Shown: piece by piece, positions 1-9,300 of the stretch
Numbering within the stretch: the stretch's first letter is position 1
How the letters are laid out: each line of letters starts with the position of its first letter
Assembly (NCBI GenBank): GCA_964521075.1
Contig: CAZFPI010000036.1
Coordinates: 1 to 23,593 of the forward strand
DNA: 23,593 nt
From: Sterolibacterium sp964521075
GTDB taxonomy: Bacteria > Pseudomonadota > Gammaproteobacteria > Burkholderiales > Rhodocyclaceae
Direction of reading: 5' to 3'
Made by a program: the position numbers and the translations under genes
The notes under the pieces: generated by a model
The model's database searches: none
What the model was told of the DNA's origin: nothing
Seen by the model: only the letters and a program-made list of their open reading frames with translations

Positions 1-1062
1 GTCGCCCGGGAACTGGTGATGAAAGCCATCGAAAACGGCAAGCACGTCGTGACAGCCAACAAGGCTTTGCTGGCCAAGCATGGCAACGAGATTTTCGCGG
101 CCGCGCGCGCGAAAAATGTCATGGTCGGCTTTGAAGCTGCCGTAGCCGGAGGGATTCCCATCATCAAGGCACTGCGTGAGGGCCTGACTGCCAACCGTAT
201 CCAGTGGGTGGCGGGCATCATCAATGGCACGACGAATTTCATCCTTTCCGAAATGCGCGACAAGGGCCTGCCCTTTGCCGAGGTGCTGAAAGAAGCGCAG
301 CGTCTGGGTTATGCCGAGGCCGACCCGACTTTCGACGTCGAAGGTGTGGATGCCGCGCACAAGCTCACCATCATGGCGGCGATTGCCTTTGGCATTCCGG
401 TGCAGTTCGATAAAGCGCATGTCGAGGGCATCAGCCGTCTCGAAGCCGAAGACATCAAGTACGCGGAGCAGCTTGGTTATCGCATCAAGCTGCTCGGGAT
501 CACCAAACGCAAGGACAATGGCATCGAGCTGCGAGTGCATCCGACGCTGATCCCGGCCAGACGCCTGATCGCCAATGTCGAAGGTGCGATGAACGCCGTG
601 GTGGTGCAGGGCGATGCCGTGGGGGCAACGCTCTATTACGGCAAGGGAGCCGGGGCTGAACCCACCGCTTCGGCAGTGATCGCCGATCTCGTCGATGTGG
701 CGCGCATGCAAACGGCCGACCCGGAGCATCGTGTGCCGCATCTGGCTTTCCAGCCTCATGCCGTTCAGGACACCCCCATCCTGCCGCTGGCCGAAGTCGA
801 GACGCGTCACTACCTGCGGTTGCGCGTCGAAGACAAGCCGGGTGTGCTTGCCGACATCACGCGCATCCTGGCCGACCAGGAAATTTCCATCGAGGCCATG
901 ATCCAGCGTGAGCACAGCGAAGGCGAATCACAGACCGACATCATCATGCTGACGCACCAGGCACGCGAACGACATATCGAGGCGGCCATCGCCCGGATCG
1001 AAGCTCTCCCGGTGGTCAAACGCCAGGTCATCCGCCTGCGCCTGGAAGAGCTGGACAAATAA
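1..1062 (+). CDS. hom: Homoserine dehydrogenase, 5'-truncated by the window edge
   Basis: This enzyme reduces aspartate semialdehyde to homoserine with NAD(P)H, the branch-point step to threonine and methionine, in the cytoplasm. The frame is open from base 1, so the N-terminal nucleotide-binding part lies outside the window; 353 residues are visible. Seen in the fragment: the TANKALLA segment (about residues 18-25), GTTNFILSEM (about 76-85) and the family signature ADPTFDVEGVDAAHK with the conserved Asp117 and Lys121. A C-terminal ACT domain (from about residue 269, HYLRLRVEDKPGVLADI) is the regulatory module that in this family commonly senses threonine. thrC follows after 30 bases with no terminator between, so the two are probably co-transcribed. 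No thrB is seen nearby. Identification is secure; only the 5' end is missing. Confidence 0.96.
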   Translation, partial: VARELVMKAIENGKHVVTANKALLAKHGNEIFAAARAKNVMVGFEAAVAGGIPIIKALREGLTANRIQWVAGIINGTTNFILSEMRDKGLPFAEVLKEAQRLGYAEADPTFDVEGVDAAHKLTIMAAIAFGIPVQFDKAHVEGISRLEAEDIKYAEQLGYRIKLLGITKRKDNGIELRVHPTLIPARRLIANVEGAMNAVVVQGDAVGATLYYGKGAGAEPTASAVIADLVDVARMQTADPEHRVPHLAFQPHAVQDTPILPLAEVETRHYLRLRVEDKPGVLADITRILADQEISIEAMIQREHSEGESQTDIIMLTHQARERHIEAAIARIEALPVVKRQVIRLRLEELDK

Positions 1063-1092
1063 ACAAAAACATTCCCGCACGTTCGACGAAAG

Positions 1093-2541
1093 ATGGTCAT
1101 GCGCTACATCAGCACCCGGGGCAAGTCTCCTGCCAAAAACTTTACGGAAATCCTGCTCGCAGGCCTCGCACCCGATGGCGGCCTGTACCTGCCCGAGACT
1201 TACCCGAAAATCACAAAGGAAGAACTCGCGCAATGGCGCACGCTCTCCTATGCTGATCTGGCGTACCAGGTTTTGAGCAGGTTCATTACCGACATCCCCG
1301 CTGCGGATCTGCGGGCTTTGGTCGAGCGCACCTACACGCCTGCCGTATATTGCAATACACGCCCCGGGGAGGCGGCGGGCAATGCCGCGCAGATCACGCC
1401 GCTTCGCACGCTGGAACCCGGGTTGCATATTCTTGAGCTCTCCAACGGACCGACACTGGCCTTCAAGGATATGGCCATGCAGCTGCTTGGCAACCTGTTC
1501 GAATACACGCTGGCCAAGACAGGAGCCGAACTCAACATTCTCGGTGCCACCTCGGGCGACACCGGTTCCTCGGCGGAATACGCCATGCGGGGCAAGCGCG
1601 GCATCCGCGTCTTCATGCTCTCGCCGCACGGCAAGATGAGCCGTTTCCAGACCGCGCAGATGTTCTCCTTGCAAGATGACAACATCCACAACATCGCCGT
1701 CCGGGGCGTTTTTGACGATTGCCAGGACATGGTCAAGGCTGTCAGCAACGACCACGCCTTCAAGGAAAAGAACAAGATCGGCACGGTCAATTCGATCAAC
1801 TGGGCGCGTGTCGCAGCGCAGATCGTGTATTACTTCAAGGGTTATTTCGCGGCAACGCAATCAAACGACGAACAGGTCAGCTTCAGCGTGCCCTCGGGCA
1901 ATTTCGGCAACATCTGCGCGGGCCATATCGCCCGCATGATGGGCTTGCCCATCCGCAAGCTGATTCTTGCCACCAACGAAAACGACGTGCTCGACGAATT
2001 CTTCCGCAGCGGTGCTTACCGGCCGCGCGGCACGGCGCAAACCTTCCACACCAGCAGCCCGTCGATGGACATTTCCAAAGCCTCGAACTTCGAGCGATTT
2101 GTCTTTGATCTGGTGGGCCGCGACGCCGCCACGGTAAGCGAACTCTGGAGCAAGGTCGATGGCGGAGGAGCTTTTGATCTGGCCGGGACACCCCACTTCT
2201 CGCGTCTTGGCGAATTTGGCTTCGTTTCCGGCCGCAGCACCCATGCCGACCGGCTGGCGACCATACGACAGTCCCACGCCCGGTATGGCGTCACACTCGA
2301 CACCCACACGGCCGATGGACTCAAGGTGGGGCTGGAACACCGGGAAACTGGCGTGCCGCTGGTCTGTCTCGAAACCGCGCAGGCCTGCAAATTTTCCGAC
2401 ACGATCCGGGAAGCCCTGGGCCATGAGCCGGAACGCCCCGCCGCCATGCAGGGCATCGAAAATCTCCCGCAGCGTTTCGTGGTGATGGACGCCAGCGCCC
2501 CGCAGATCAAGAGCCTCATCACCGGGGTACTGGGAGCGTAA
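1093..2541 (+). CDS. thrC: Threonine synthase
   Basis: ThrC is a pyridoxal-phosphate enzyme that converts O-phosphohomoserine to threonine, the last step of the pathway begun by hom. The 482-residue protein has the usual length of the long, gammaproteobacterial/yeast-type ThrC. The N-terminus (YISTRGKSPAKNFTEILLAG) is typical. The PLP lysine is Lys125 in NGPTLAFKDMAMQ, and the phosphate-binding loop is GATSGDTGSS (151-160). Two starts compete: ATG at 1093 and ATG at 1099. A GAAAG at 1088-1092 sits 6 bases before 1099 but directly abuts 1093, and the family usually begins M-x-YISTRG, so 1099 (480 residues) may be the real start. The gene lies 30 bases after hom and 3 bases before the zinc exporter, which implies one transcript. 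Confidence 0.96.
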   Translation: MVMRYISTRGKSPAKNFTEILLAGLAPDGGLYLPETYPKITKEELAQWRTLSYADLAYQVLSRFITDIPAADLRALVERTYTPAVYCNTRPGEAAGNAAQITPLRTLEPGLHILELSNGPTLAFKDMAMQLLGNLFEYTLAKTGAELNILGATSGDTGSSAEYAMRGKRGIRVFMLSPHGKMSRFQTAQMFSLQDDNIHNIAVRGVFDDCQDMVKAVSNDHAFKEKNKIGTVNSINWARVAAQIVYYFKGYFAATQSNDEQVSFSVPSGNFGNICAGHIARMMGLPIRKLILATNENDVLDEFFRSGAYRPRGTAQTFHTSSPSMDISKASNFERFVFDLVGRDAATVSELWSKVDGGGAFDLAGTPHFSRLGEFGFVSGRSTHADRLATIRQSHARYGVTLDTHTADGLKVGLEHRETGVPLVCLETAQACKFSDTIREALGHEPERPAAMQGIENLPQRFVVMDASAPQIKSLITGVLGA

Positions 2542-2544
2542 GGC

Positions 2545-3510
2545 ATGGGGCATGAGGCGCATGACCATGTTCACGTCTCACATGCCCACCATTCCCACCA
2601 TTCGCCTCATGTTCCGGAGGCTGGCCGCGCTTTTCTGATTGGCATCCTGCTCAATTCAGCTTTTGTCCTGGTCGAGTGGGGCTTTGGCGTGGCCTCGCAT
2701 TCTCTGGCTTTGATCGCGGATGCTGTTCACAACCTTGGCGACGTCCTGAGCCTCGTGCTAGCCTGGGGGGCGGCGGTGCTGGCGCGGCGTATTCCCAGCG
2801 AACGCTATACCTTTGGGCTGCGCGCCTCCTCGATTCTGGGCGCACTGGCCAACGCCATCCTGCTTTTGCTGGTCACGGGTGGCCTGGCCTGGGAAGCCGT
2901 GGAACGCTTCAACACCCCGCAGGCCACCGAAGGGCAGACTGTCGTCATCGTCGCGCTTTGCGGTGTTTTCATCAATGGCCTGACTGCCTGGCTGTTCATG
3001 GCGGGCAGCCAGCATGATCTCAATATCCGTGGAGCCTATCTGCACATGCTCGCCGATGCGGTGGTGTCGCTGGGTGTCGTCATCGCTGGCGTGGTCGTCA
3101 TGTTTACCGGCTGGCAATGGCTTGATCCGTCCGTGACGCTGTTGCTGGTCATCGTCATCACCTGGAGCACCTGGTCCTTGTTGCGGGATGCCATCACCCT
3201 TGCCCTGCAGGGTGTGCCGCCGGGCATCTCCATTCCGGAAGTTCGCGCCTGGCTGCTCAGCCTGCCGGAAGTCAGCGAGGCGCATGACCTGCATATCTGG
3301 GGCATGAGCACGACAGAAAACGCGCTGACGGCCCATCTGGTTTGCCCGGCGGGGCATCCGGGCGATGCCTTTTTGCAGGCACTGTCACACGACATCGGGC
3401 ACCGGTTCGGCATTCATCATGTCACGGTGCAGATCGAAACGGGCGATGCGGCCGATTGCCCTGTCCGTGACGCCTGCGTATTGACTTCAACGTTACGGCA
3501 TGGACACTGA
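2545..3510 (+). CDS. Cation diffusion facilitator (CzcD/ZitB-like zinc exporter)
   Basis: This is an inner-membrane metal/proton antiporter of the CDF family, probably exporting Zn(II) from the cytoplasm. The 321-residue protein starts with a His-rich cytosolic tail (10 His within residues 3-22), followed by about six membrane spans. The intramembrane metal site is seen as His62-xxx-Asp66 (ADAVHNLGD) in span 2 and His167-xxx-Asp171 (HMLADAV) in span 5. This HxxxD/HxxxD pattern belongs to the CzcD/ZitB/ZnT zinc group rather than the DxxxD iron/zinc YiiP group. The C-terminal cytosolic domain (about 225-300, with AHDLHIWGMS) is the usual dimerising metal-sensing fold. The start lies 3 bases after the thrC stop, so it is probably read from the hom-thrC transcript. 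Substrate assignment is inferred from motifs only. Confidence 0.9.
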   Translation: MGHEAHDHVHVSHAHHSHHSPHVPEAGRAFLIGILLNSAFVLVEWGFGVASHSLALIADAVHNLGDVLSLVLAWGAAVLARRIPSERYTFGLRASSILGALANAILLLLVTGGLAWEAVERFNTPQATEGQTVVIVALCGVFINGLTAWLFMAGSQHDLNIRGAYLHMLADAVVSLGVVIAGVVVMFTGWQWLDPSVTLLLVIVITWSTWSLLRDAITLALQGVPPGISIPEVRAWLLSLPEVSEAHDLHIWGMSTTENALTAHLVCPAGHPGDAFLQALSHDIGHRFGIHHVTVQIETGDAADCPVRDACVLTSTLRHGH

Positions 3511-3697
3511 AGGCCGTTTTGCCATGCCTCCCTTCACCTGGGGTGGCGGGCTCAGGGGGCTTGGCCTGCCTGGCTTGCATCTGTCTGTTTCTGCGACAAT
3601 ATTCACCCTGTTGCTTCTGCCGCTGCTGTTCCGGAAATTCTGCCGGGATGCCACACCGGAGAAAACGGCATTACATTCCTGAATCGGGTGGCTTACC
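3511..3697. other. Intergenic gap between the zinc exporter and the glycosyltransferase
   Basis: No supported gene lies in these 187 bases. A 60-codon frame (3500-3682) starts inside the exporter gene and would encode one hydrophobic segment, but it has no Shine-Dalgarno sequence. No convincing hairpin with a T-run is seen, so I cannot place the end of the hom-thrC transcript here. A GGGTGG at 3686-3691 is the likely ribosome site for the next gene. Confidence 0.5.
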
Positions 3698-5428
3698 TTG
3701 AGCGCAGCATCTTCATCAACCGTCGGGCCGATACCGCCTTCGTCTTCCCGTGAACGCTGGCTGAAAATCCTGGGCTATGCTGGCCTGCTGGTGCTGGCCT
3801 GGTGGAGCTTTTTTTCAGGTATGGGCCGGTACGGCATCATCAACGGCAATGAGTCGCTGTATGTCGAATCGGCGCGCGAAATGGTGCTCTCCGGGCAGTG
3901 GGCGATTCCGACGCTGAATGACTTTCCCTACCTGGAAAAGCCGCCATTGCTGATCTGGCTGCTGGCAGCCGCCCGTCTGGCCTTTGGAACCAGCGAGTGG
4001 GCGGCCCGTCTTGTCACCGCCTGCGCCGGGCTGACGCTGGTGCTGGCGCTGACGCGTTATTCGGTGATGCTGGGGATTGGGCGTTATGGTTTTGCGGCGG
4101 CCTTTATCCTGATGACCAGTCTGGGCATGGATGTCATGTCGCGCGTGGCCATGCCTGATCTGCTGCTGACGCTCCTGTTCTCCTGCGCCTGCTTTAGTGC
4201 GATGGCAGCCTTTCGTCAGCACAGTCCGGGGCATTGGCGGCTGGGGATGGCACTGCTGGGGTTGTCGGCACTCATCAAGGGGCCCTTGTCCATCGCACTG
4301 TTCGGGCTGATTCTGCTGGCCGATTACGCGATGACGCCGGCGCACCGGGAATGGCTGCGAAAGGCCCTGCGCGACCCCTGGGCCGGCCTGCTGCTGATCA
4401 CGCCGCTTAGCTTGTGGTTGCTCGCCATCGAATGGCGGCAGCCCGGTTCGGCGTATTACTTCATCGTCAATGAGCACATCCTGCGCTTTCTCGGCTTGCG
4501 CGAACCGCACGATTACTATTCGGGTTCAGTGTTCTACTATGTGCCGAGGTTGCTGCTTTTTCTCTTTCCCTGGGCGGGGGTGTTCCTGTTCGGCTGGCTG
4601 TCGGCGTCGCGCAAGGCCGAGCCGGCGCAAAGGGAGGTGCGGCGGTTCCTGTGGTTGTGTGTCGGGATTCCATTCGCCTTCTTTTCGGCGTCGAGTGCCA
4701 AGGCCAACTACTACATCATCCTGTGCCTGCCGGCGATCGCCCTGCTCACGGCGGATTATCTGCCCGAGCTGCTGCGCGCGCGGCGACGTGCCTGGCTCGT
4801 GCTTTCCATCGCTTTGCCGGTCATGTCGTTTGTCGTTGTCTGGGCCTGGCGAGTCTGGGCTGTGCGAAATGGGCAGGCTGACCCCATTGTTCCCGTGCGT
4901 GACGGCAGTGGCGCGCTGACCATCGCCGTGCTGCTCTGTTTGTCCATGACGGCCTTGTGCTTCGCCCAGATGGGCTGGCGGCGCGTGGCCTTATTGTGTG
5001 TCGGCGGGTTGATTTTGCCCGTGTCTTTTCAGTTCGATCATCTCGTCGATCTGGCTGAGCCCGTCATGTCGGCCCGCAATATGGCGAGCTATATCCGACA
5101 GAACGCACCCCATGCGACGGTTTATCTGTATCAGGATTTCGAGACGGTCGGTGCCCTGCCGATTTACCTGGAGCGCACCCTGCCCGTGATCGATTGCCAG
5201 AGCAACGACCTTTATTACGGCAGCCATCTGCAACCTTCACACCCGAATCTGGTCAGCGCAGCACAGGTGCTGGCGCGCGATGGGGAGCGTCTGGTCGTTG
5301 TGATGAATGACCGCGAAGCAACATTCCAGGAGACGCCGCTGGCAGCGAAGGCGACGATGCTGACGCAGATTGGCCGCTTCAGGCTCTACCGGCTGGATAA
5401 CTCCGGATTGACTAACGCCGTGCCCTGA
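3698..5428 (+). CDS. ArnT/PMT-like membrane glycosyltransferase (GT-C fold)
   Basis: This is a polyprenyl-phosphate-sugar-dependent integral membrane glycosyltransferase of the ArnT/GT39-GT83 type, which transfers a sugar to an envelope acceptor on the periplasmic side. The acceptor cannot be told from sequence. The 576-residue protein has about 12-13 hydrophobic spans up to residue 450 and a soluble C-terminal region with alternating strands and helices. The first periplasmic loop shows the family pattern: NGNESLYVESAREM (49-62) followed by PYLEKPPLLIW (77-87) with Glu80-Lys81. Where ArnT has an Asp-Glu pair, this protein has Asn51-Glu52. The start is TTG at 3698, preceded by GGGTGG six bases upstream; no ATG or GTG fits before the first span as well. 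No arnBCAD-type sugar genes are nearby, so calling it L-Ara4N transferase would be unsafe. Its 3' end converges on the SDR gene with 6 bases between them. Confidence 0.82.
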   Translation: MSAASSSTVGPIPPSSSRERWLKILGYAGLLVLAWWSFFSGMGRYGIINGNESLYVESAREMVLSGQWAIPTLNDFPYLEKPPLLIWLLAAARLAFGTSEWAARLVTACAGLTLVLALTRYSVMLGIGRYGFAAAFILMTSLGMDVMSRVAMPDLLLTLLFSCACFSAMAAFRQHSPGHWRLGMALLGLSALIKGPLSIALFGLILLADYAMTPAHREWLRKALRDPWAGLLLITPLSLWLLAIEWRQPGSAYYFIVNEHILRFLGLREPHDYYSGSVFYYVPRLLLFLFPWAGVFLFGWLSASRKAEPAQREVRRFLWLCVGIPFAFFSASSAKANYYIILCLPAIALLTADYLPELLRARRRAWLVLSIALPVMSFVVVWAWRVWAVRNGQADPIVPVRDGSGALTIAVLLCLSMTALCFAQMGWRRVALLCVGGLILPVSFQFDHLVDLAEPVMSARNMASYIRQNAPHATVYLYQDFETVGALPIYLERTLPVIDCQSNDLYYGSHLQPSHPNLVSAAQVLARDGERLVVVMNDREATFQETPLAAKATMLTQIGRFRLYRLDNSGLTNAVP

Positions 5429-5434
5429 TGCGCG

Positions 5435-6235
5435 TCAGCTATGCACCCCGCCATCGATGCGGACGATTTCTCCGGTCATGTGCGCGCCGTCTCCGGAGGC
5501 CAGCATGGCAATGACACCGGCGACATTTTCGGGTGTGCCAAATCGCGTCATCGGCGTGAGGTGGGCGAACAGGCGGGTGTCGGCATTTTCCGGCAGCCCG
5601 GCGGGTGTGCCTTCCACCAGGGGGGTCATGATACCGCCGGGGGCGACGGCATTGACGCGAACGCCCTGTTTGAGATATTCCCAGGCCAGGGCATGGGTCA
5701 TTGCCGCAACGCCGCCCTTGCTGGCCGAATAGCCTGCCATGTAGGGGTGGCCGTAATAGGCTGATGTCGAAGCGGCATTGACGATATTGCCTTGCGTTTT
5801 CAGCAAATGCGGCAGGGCTTCGCGGCAGCACAGGAAAGTGCCGACGAGGTTGACCTGGAGGATGTCGAGGAAACTTTGCAGGGTGGTTTCTGTCGTGTGC
5901 GCGGAGCGCAGGAAACCGGCCATATTCACCAGCACATCGAGGCGGCCGGCACTTTCTGCAAAACCGGAGAAAATCCGCTGGATGGCGGCTTCATCGGCGA
6001 CGGAAGCCATCGCGCTTTGTGCCTGGCCACCGTGGGCAACGCTGGTTTGCGCCTGCTGCAGTGTTTCGGCCAGCCCTGCCTCATTGAGATCGACACCGAG
6101 CACCGTAGCACCCTCTGCGACGAGACGGACGAGTGTTGCCCGGCCGATGCCCGAGGCGGCTCCGGTGACAATGGCTGTTTTACCGGCGAAGCGGGGGGCC
6201 GTGGTGCTGGGGGTGCTGGAATCATGGGGGGGCAT
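5435..6235 (-). CDS. Short-chain dehydrogenase/reductase (classical SDR)
   Basis: This is a classical SDR oxidoreductase of 266 residues with a single Rossmann domain; the substrate is unknown. Seen: the cofactor motif TGAASGIG (24-31), Asp49 after the second strand (which favours NAD(H) over NADP(H)), NMAG at 104-107 in place of the usual NNAG, catalytic Ser156, and Tyr169-x-x-x-Lys173 in YSASK. The C-terminus GEIVRIDGG is typical. A longer frame exists to 6277, but the ATG at 6235 has GGAG (CTCC at 6243-6246 on the plus strand) seven bases upstream, and the extra 14 residues look like untranslated leader. The first about 15 residues (Pro/Ser/Thr-rich) are a non-conserved tail. The gene is transcribed divergently from the alpha-2-macroglobulin. 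Possible roles include a 3-oxoacyl- or hydroxy-acyl-type or sugar-alcohol dehydrogenase; motifs do not choose between them. Confidence 0.88.
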   Translation of the reverse strand: MPPHDSSTPSTTAPRFAGKTAIVTGAASGIGRATLVRLVAEGATVLGVDLNEAGLAETLQQAQTSVAHGGQAQSAMASVADEAAIQRIFSGFAESAGRLDVLVNMAGFLRSAHTTETTLQSFLDILQVNLVGTFLCCREALPHLLKTQGNIVNAASTSAYYGHPYMAGYSASKGGVAAMTHALAWEYLKQGVRVNAVAPGGIMTPLVEGTPAGLPENADTRLFAHLTPMTRFGTPENVAGVIAMLASGDGAHMTGEIVRIDGGVHS

Positions 6236-6351
6236 GTCATTTCTCCGGAATCGGGCAGGCGCGAAGGTTAGCATCAAACCTTCGGATTCAGGATGCAGGC
6301 TTCGCGGCTAGAATCAGCAGTCATATTTCATTTTCCTGCCAGAAATTTCTC
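6236..6351 (+). promoter_or_regulatory. Divergent intergenic region with candidate -10 for the macroglobulin operon
   Basis: The 116 bases separate the divergent SDR and alpha-2-macroglobulin genes, so promoters for both must lie here or inside the coding ends. A TAGAAT (6309-6314, five of six to the sigma-70 -10) lies 37 bases before the plus-strand start. The best -35 at proper spacing is TTCAGG (6287-6292, 16-base spacer), only three of six. The longer octamer CTAGAATC also occurs just before ispD. No classic Shine-Dalgarno sequence precedes ATG 6352 (AGAAATTTCTC). Confidence 0.3.
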
Positions 6352-9300
6352 ATGAAAATCTTGCATCGTTTGCATCTTTTCCGGCCTGTTCTTTCCCTGC
6401 TTGTTCCTTGCTTCGTGACGGTTTTTTCGGTTGGCGTGACGGCTGCCGGGCTCACACATTTCACGCCGCAGGGTGAAGCCTTGCATGTCACCCAGGTCAC
6501 GGCGCAGTTCGATGCGCCGGTGCGCCCGCTCGGAGATATTGCCGGCCCGGCTCCGCTGGAATTTTCCTGCAGCGGCGCGCAGGGCATTGCCGGAAAGACG
6601 CGCTGGGTGGATGTGCGTACCTGGGCCGTCGATTTTTCGCCGGATTTGCCAGCGGGGGTGCGTTGCGAGTTCAGGCCGGTGGCCGGGCTCAAGGATGCCG
6701 CCGGGCAGCCGCTGACAATGGCGGCGGTCTACCACTTCAATACTGGCGGGCCGTGGGCAACACAGGTGACGACGCTGGGCTATGGTGACCGGCATATCGA
6801 CGAGGAGGCTGTATTCGTTGTGCATACGGCAGGTGACGTCGACTTTGCCAGCATCGAGCCGAAGGCCTGGTGTGTGGCCGAGGGGATAGGCGAGTCGATT
6901 CCGGTGAAACTCGTCGGTGTCGCTGAACAGAAGAAGCTGGCCGATGCGGCGCGACGCAGCGATCTTCAGCCGGGGCCGCGTACGGTTTTGCTGCGCTGCG
7001 CGCGCCGCCTGCCGAACGGGGCCAGGGTCAAGTTGTTCTGGGGAGCAGGCATCAAGGGGAGTAGCGGGTTATTGACAACGCGGCAGTCATCCCACGAATT
7101 TCAGGTTCGCCCGGAATTCAGTGTGCAGGTAACTTGTCCTCGTGAAAATGCCCGGGCGGCTTGCCACCCTCTGGCTTCCATTCCTCTGGACTTTACTGCG
7201 CCGCTGATGCGGGCCGATGCCGAGAAGCTGCGCCTTGTCGGGCCGAAAGGGCAGGAATGGGCACCGGAGCTTCTCGGCTACCCGGAGGGCGGCGAAGCCG
7301 AAGCCGAAGCCGAAACTGTTGACCGGGTCGAATTCAAAGGCCCTTTTCCCGCCGAAGCCGAGTTTCGCCTCAAGCTGCCGACGCAGCTGCGTGACGATGC
7401 CGGGCGGCCATTGGCCAATCGTGAACGACTCGCCGCTGTGGTGCTGAAGACGGCGGACTATCCGCCGCTGCTCAAGTTTTCAGCGGATTTCGGCATTGTC
7501 GAGTTCAAGACGGGTGGCCTGTTGCCGGTAACTTTGCGGAATCTCGATGTTCTGGCCGCAGACGGCCTGCCCGGTCTGAAAACCCCGGACGGTACGCCGC
7601 CTGGCACGGCAGCGCGTTTGCGTGTCCGGCGCGTCACGCGCGACGAGGATGTGATCGCCCTTTTTGGACGTTTGTCGGATTATGCGGATGGAAAACCCGA
7701 AGCACGCGCGCAGAGTGTGCTGCAAGGCGACGAGGATGCAAAAATCTGGCTGCTGCCCAAGCCGCATGGCCCGAAGCCAATGGAGGTGGTCGGTATTCCG
7801 CTGGGGGAGCCTGGCTATTACGTCGTTGAGGCGGAATCGGCCAGGCTTGGGCGCAGTCTGCTGGAGACTGGCGCGCCGATGTTCGTACATAGCGCGGCAC
7901 TGAATACCAATCTTGCCGTGCATTTCAAGCAGGGGGCCGAGAACCAGCTTGTCTGGGTGACGACGCTGGATACGGGCAAGCCGGTGGCGGATGCCAGCAT
8001 TTCGTTGCGTGATTGCCGCGGGACGCAGATTGCCTTTGGCAAGACGGGTGCTGATGGAACGATGGCGGTGCGCCGCCGGCTTCCCGAGCCGCCACGAACC
8101 TGCCAGCGTGGCCTGTATGGTTACTACGTTTCGGCACGGGCGACGCTGGACGGTATCGAGGACTTTTCTTTCGTGCTCTCGACGTGGCAGGAGGGGATCG
8201 AATCCTGGCGTTTTCAGTTGCCCTGGGGGTATGCCGTGCTGCCCGATGTACTGACGCATACTGTTTTCGATCGTCCGCTGTTTCGTGTCGGGGAAACGGT
8301 GCACATGAAACACATCGCACGTCGCCATACGACGGCAGGCTATGGCTGGGCACCGCGCGCGCAGTTGCCGGAAAAGATGGTGATCCAGCTGGAAAATTCG
8401 GATACTCGCTACGAGCTGCCGCTGAGCTGGAAGGGCGGGAGTGCCGAATCAGACTGGACTGTGCCTGCCGGGGCGAAGCTCGGCAGATATTGGGTCAGCT
8501 TCGTGCGGGGTGGCGCGCGCGGGGAGAATGAGGGGCGTTTCTATGGCAGTGAAGGCGATGACGAGGCGGGGGGGGATGAGTGGTGGCCGTCTTCGCGATT
8601 CTGGCGAGGCGGCAGCTTCCGCGTGGGGGAGTTTCGCCTGCCTGTGCTCAAGGGTGAAGTCGCTCACTCGCGGCCTGCGCTGACGGGGGATCGCGCCGAA
8701 GTGAGCCTCAAGCTTAATTACCTCGCGGGCGGTGCGGCCAGCGGTGAGAAGGTGCGTGTCCGGAGCGAGCTGACGCCACTGTATGCCAGTCAGAGCGGAC
8801 AGCCCGAGCATCTGGAAGGCTATAGTTTCAATACGCAGCCGGTCGATGCCGGGCGCATGGGCAATGGCGGCTGGCAAAGCGATCAGCCAGCAGCGGTGGT
8901 GTTTGACGATCAGCGCGATGTCACTCTCGATTCGGGTGGCACTCGCCGTGTGTCCGTGCGTCACATTCCGGCATGGAAGGTGGCTGGCTGGCTGCGGACG
9001 GAAATGGAATATGCCGACCCTTCCGGTGAAATTCATACTGCCTCGGCAGCGGTGCGCTGGTTGCCCGCCGCCGTTCAGGCAGGTATCGCCGCCGAAGGCA
9101 GCTGGCGTGGCGTGAAGCCGGGTGAGGAGGGTGGCGCGGGCAAGGTTCGCGTGGCGATCGTTGATGCTGACTGGAAGCCGCGTGCGGATAGCGCGTATCG
9201 CGTCATGGCCTGGCAGATCAGGACGATGGTGCATCGCAAACGGCTGATCGGCGGGCTTTATTCCTATGACACGCAATATGTTTCTGTCCCGCTGGGCGAG

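Noticed and set aside
928..1860. 310-codon minus-strand frame across hom and thrC
   Set aside because: It lies antisense to two firmly identified genes; long antisense frames are expected in GC-rich DNA, and the translation shows no domain.
3500..3682. 60-codon frame with one hydrophobic stretch after the zinc exporter
   Set aside because: It starts inside the exporter gene without a Shine-Dalgarno sequence, a second frame of equal length overlaps it, and the composition shows no clear protein-like pattern.
5435..6277. 280-residue version of the SDR starting at 6277
   Set aside because: The extra 14 residues contain the Shine-Dalgarno region of the downstream ATG and do not resemble an SDR N-terminus.
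7294..7314. GAAGCC tandem in the macroglobulin gene
   Set aside because: It has only three 6-bp units plus a partial one, encodes ordinary Glu-Ala repeats in a loop, and shows no wider structure.
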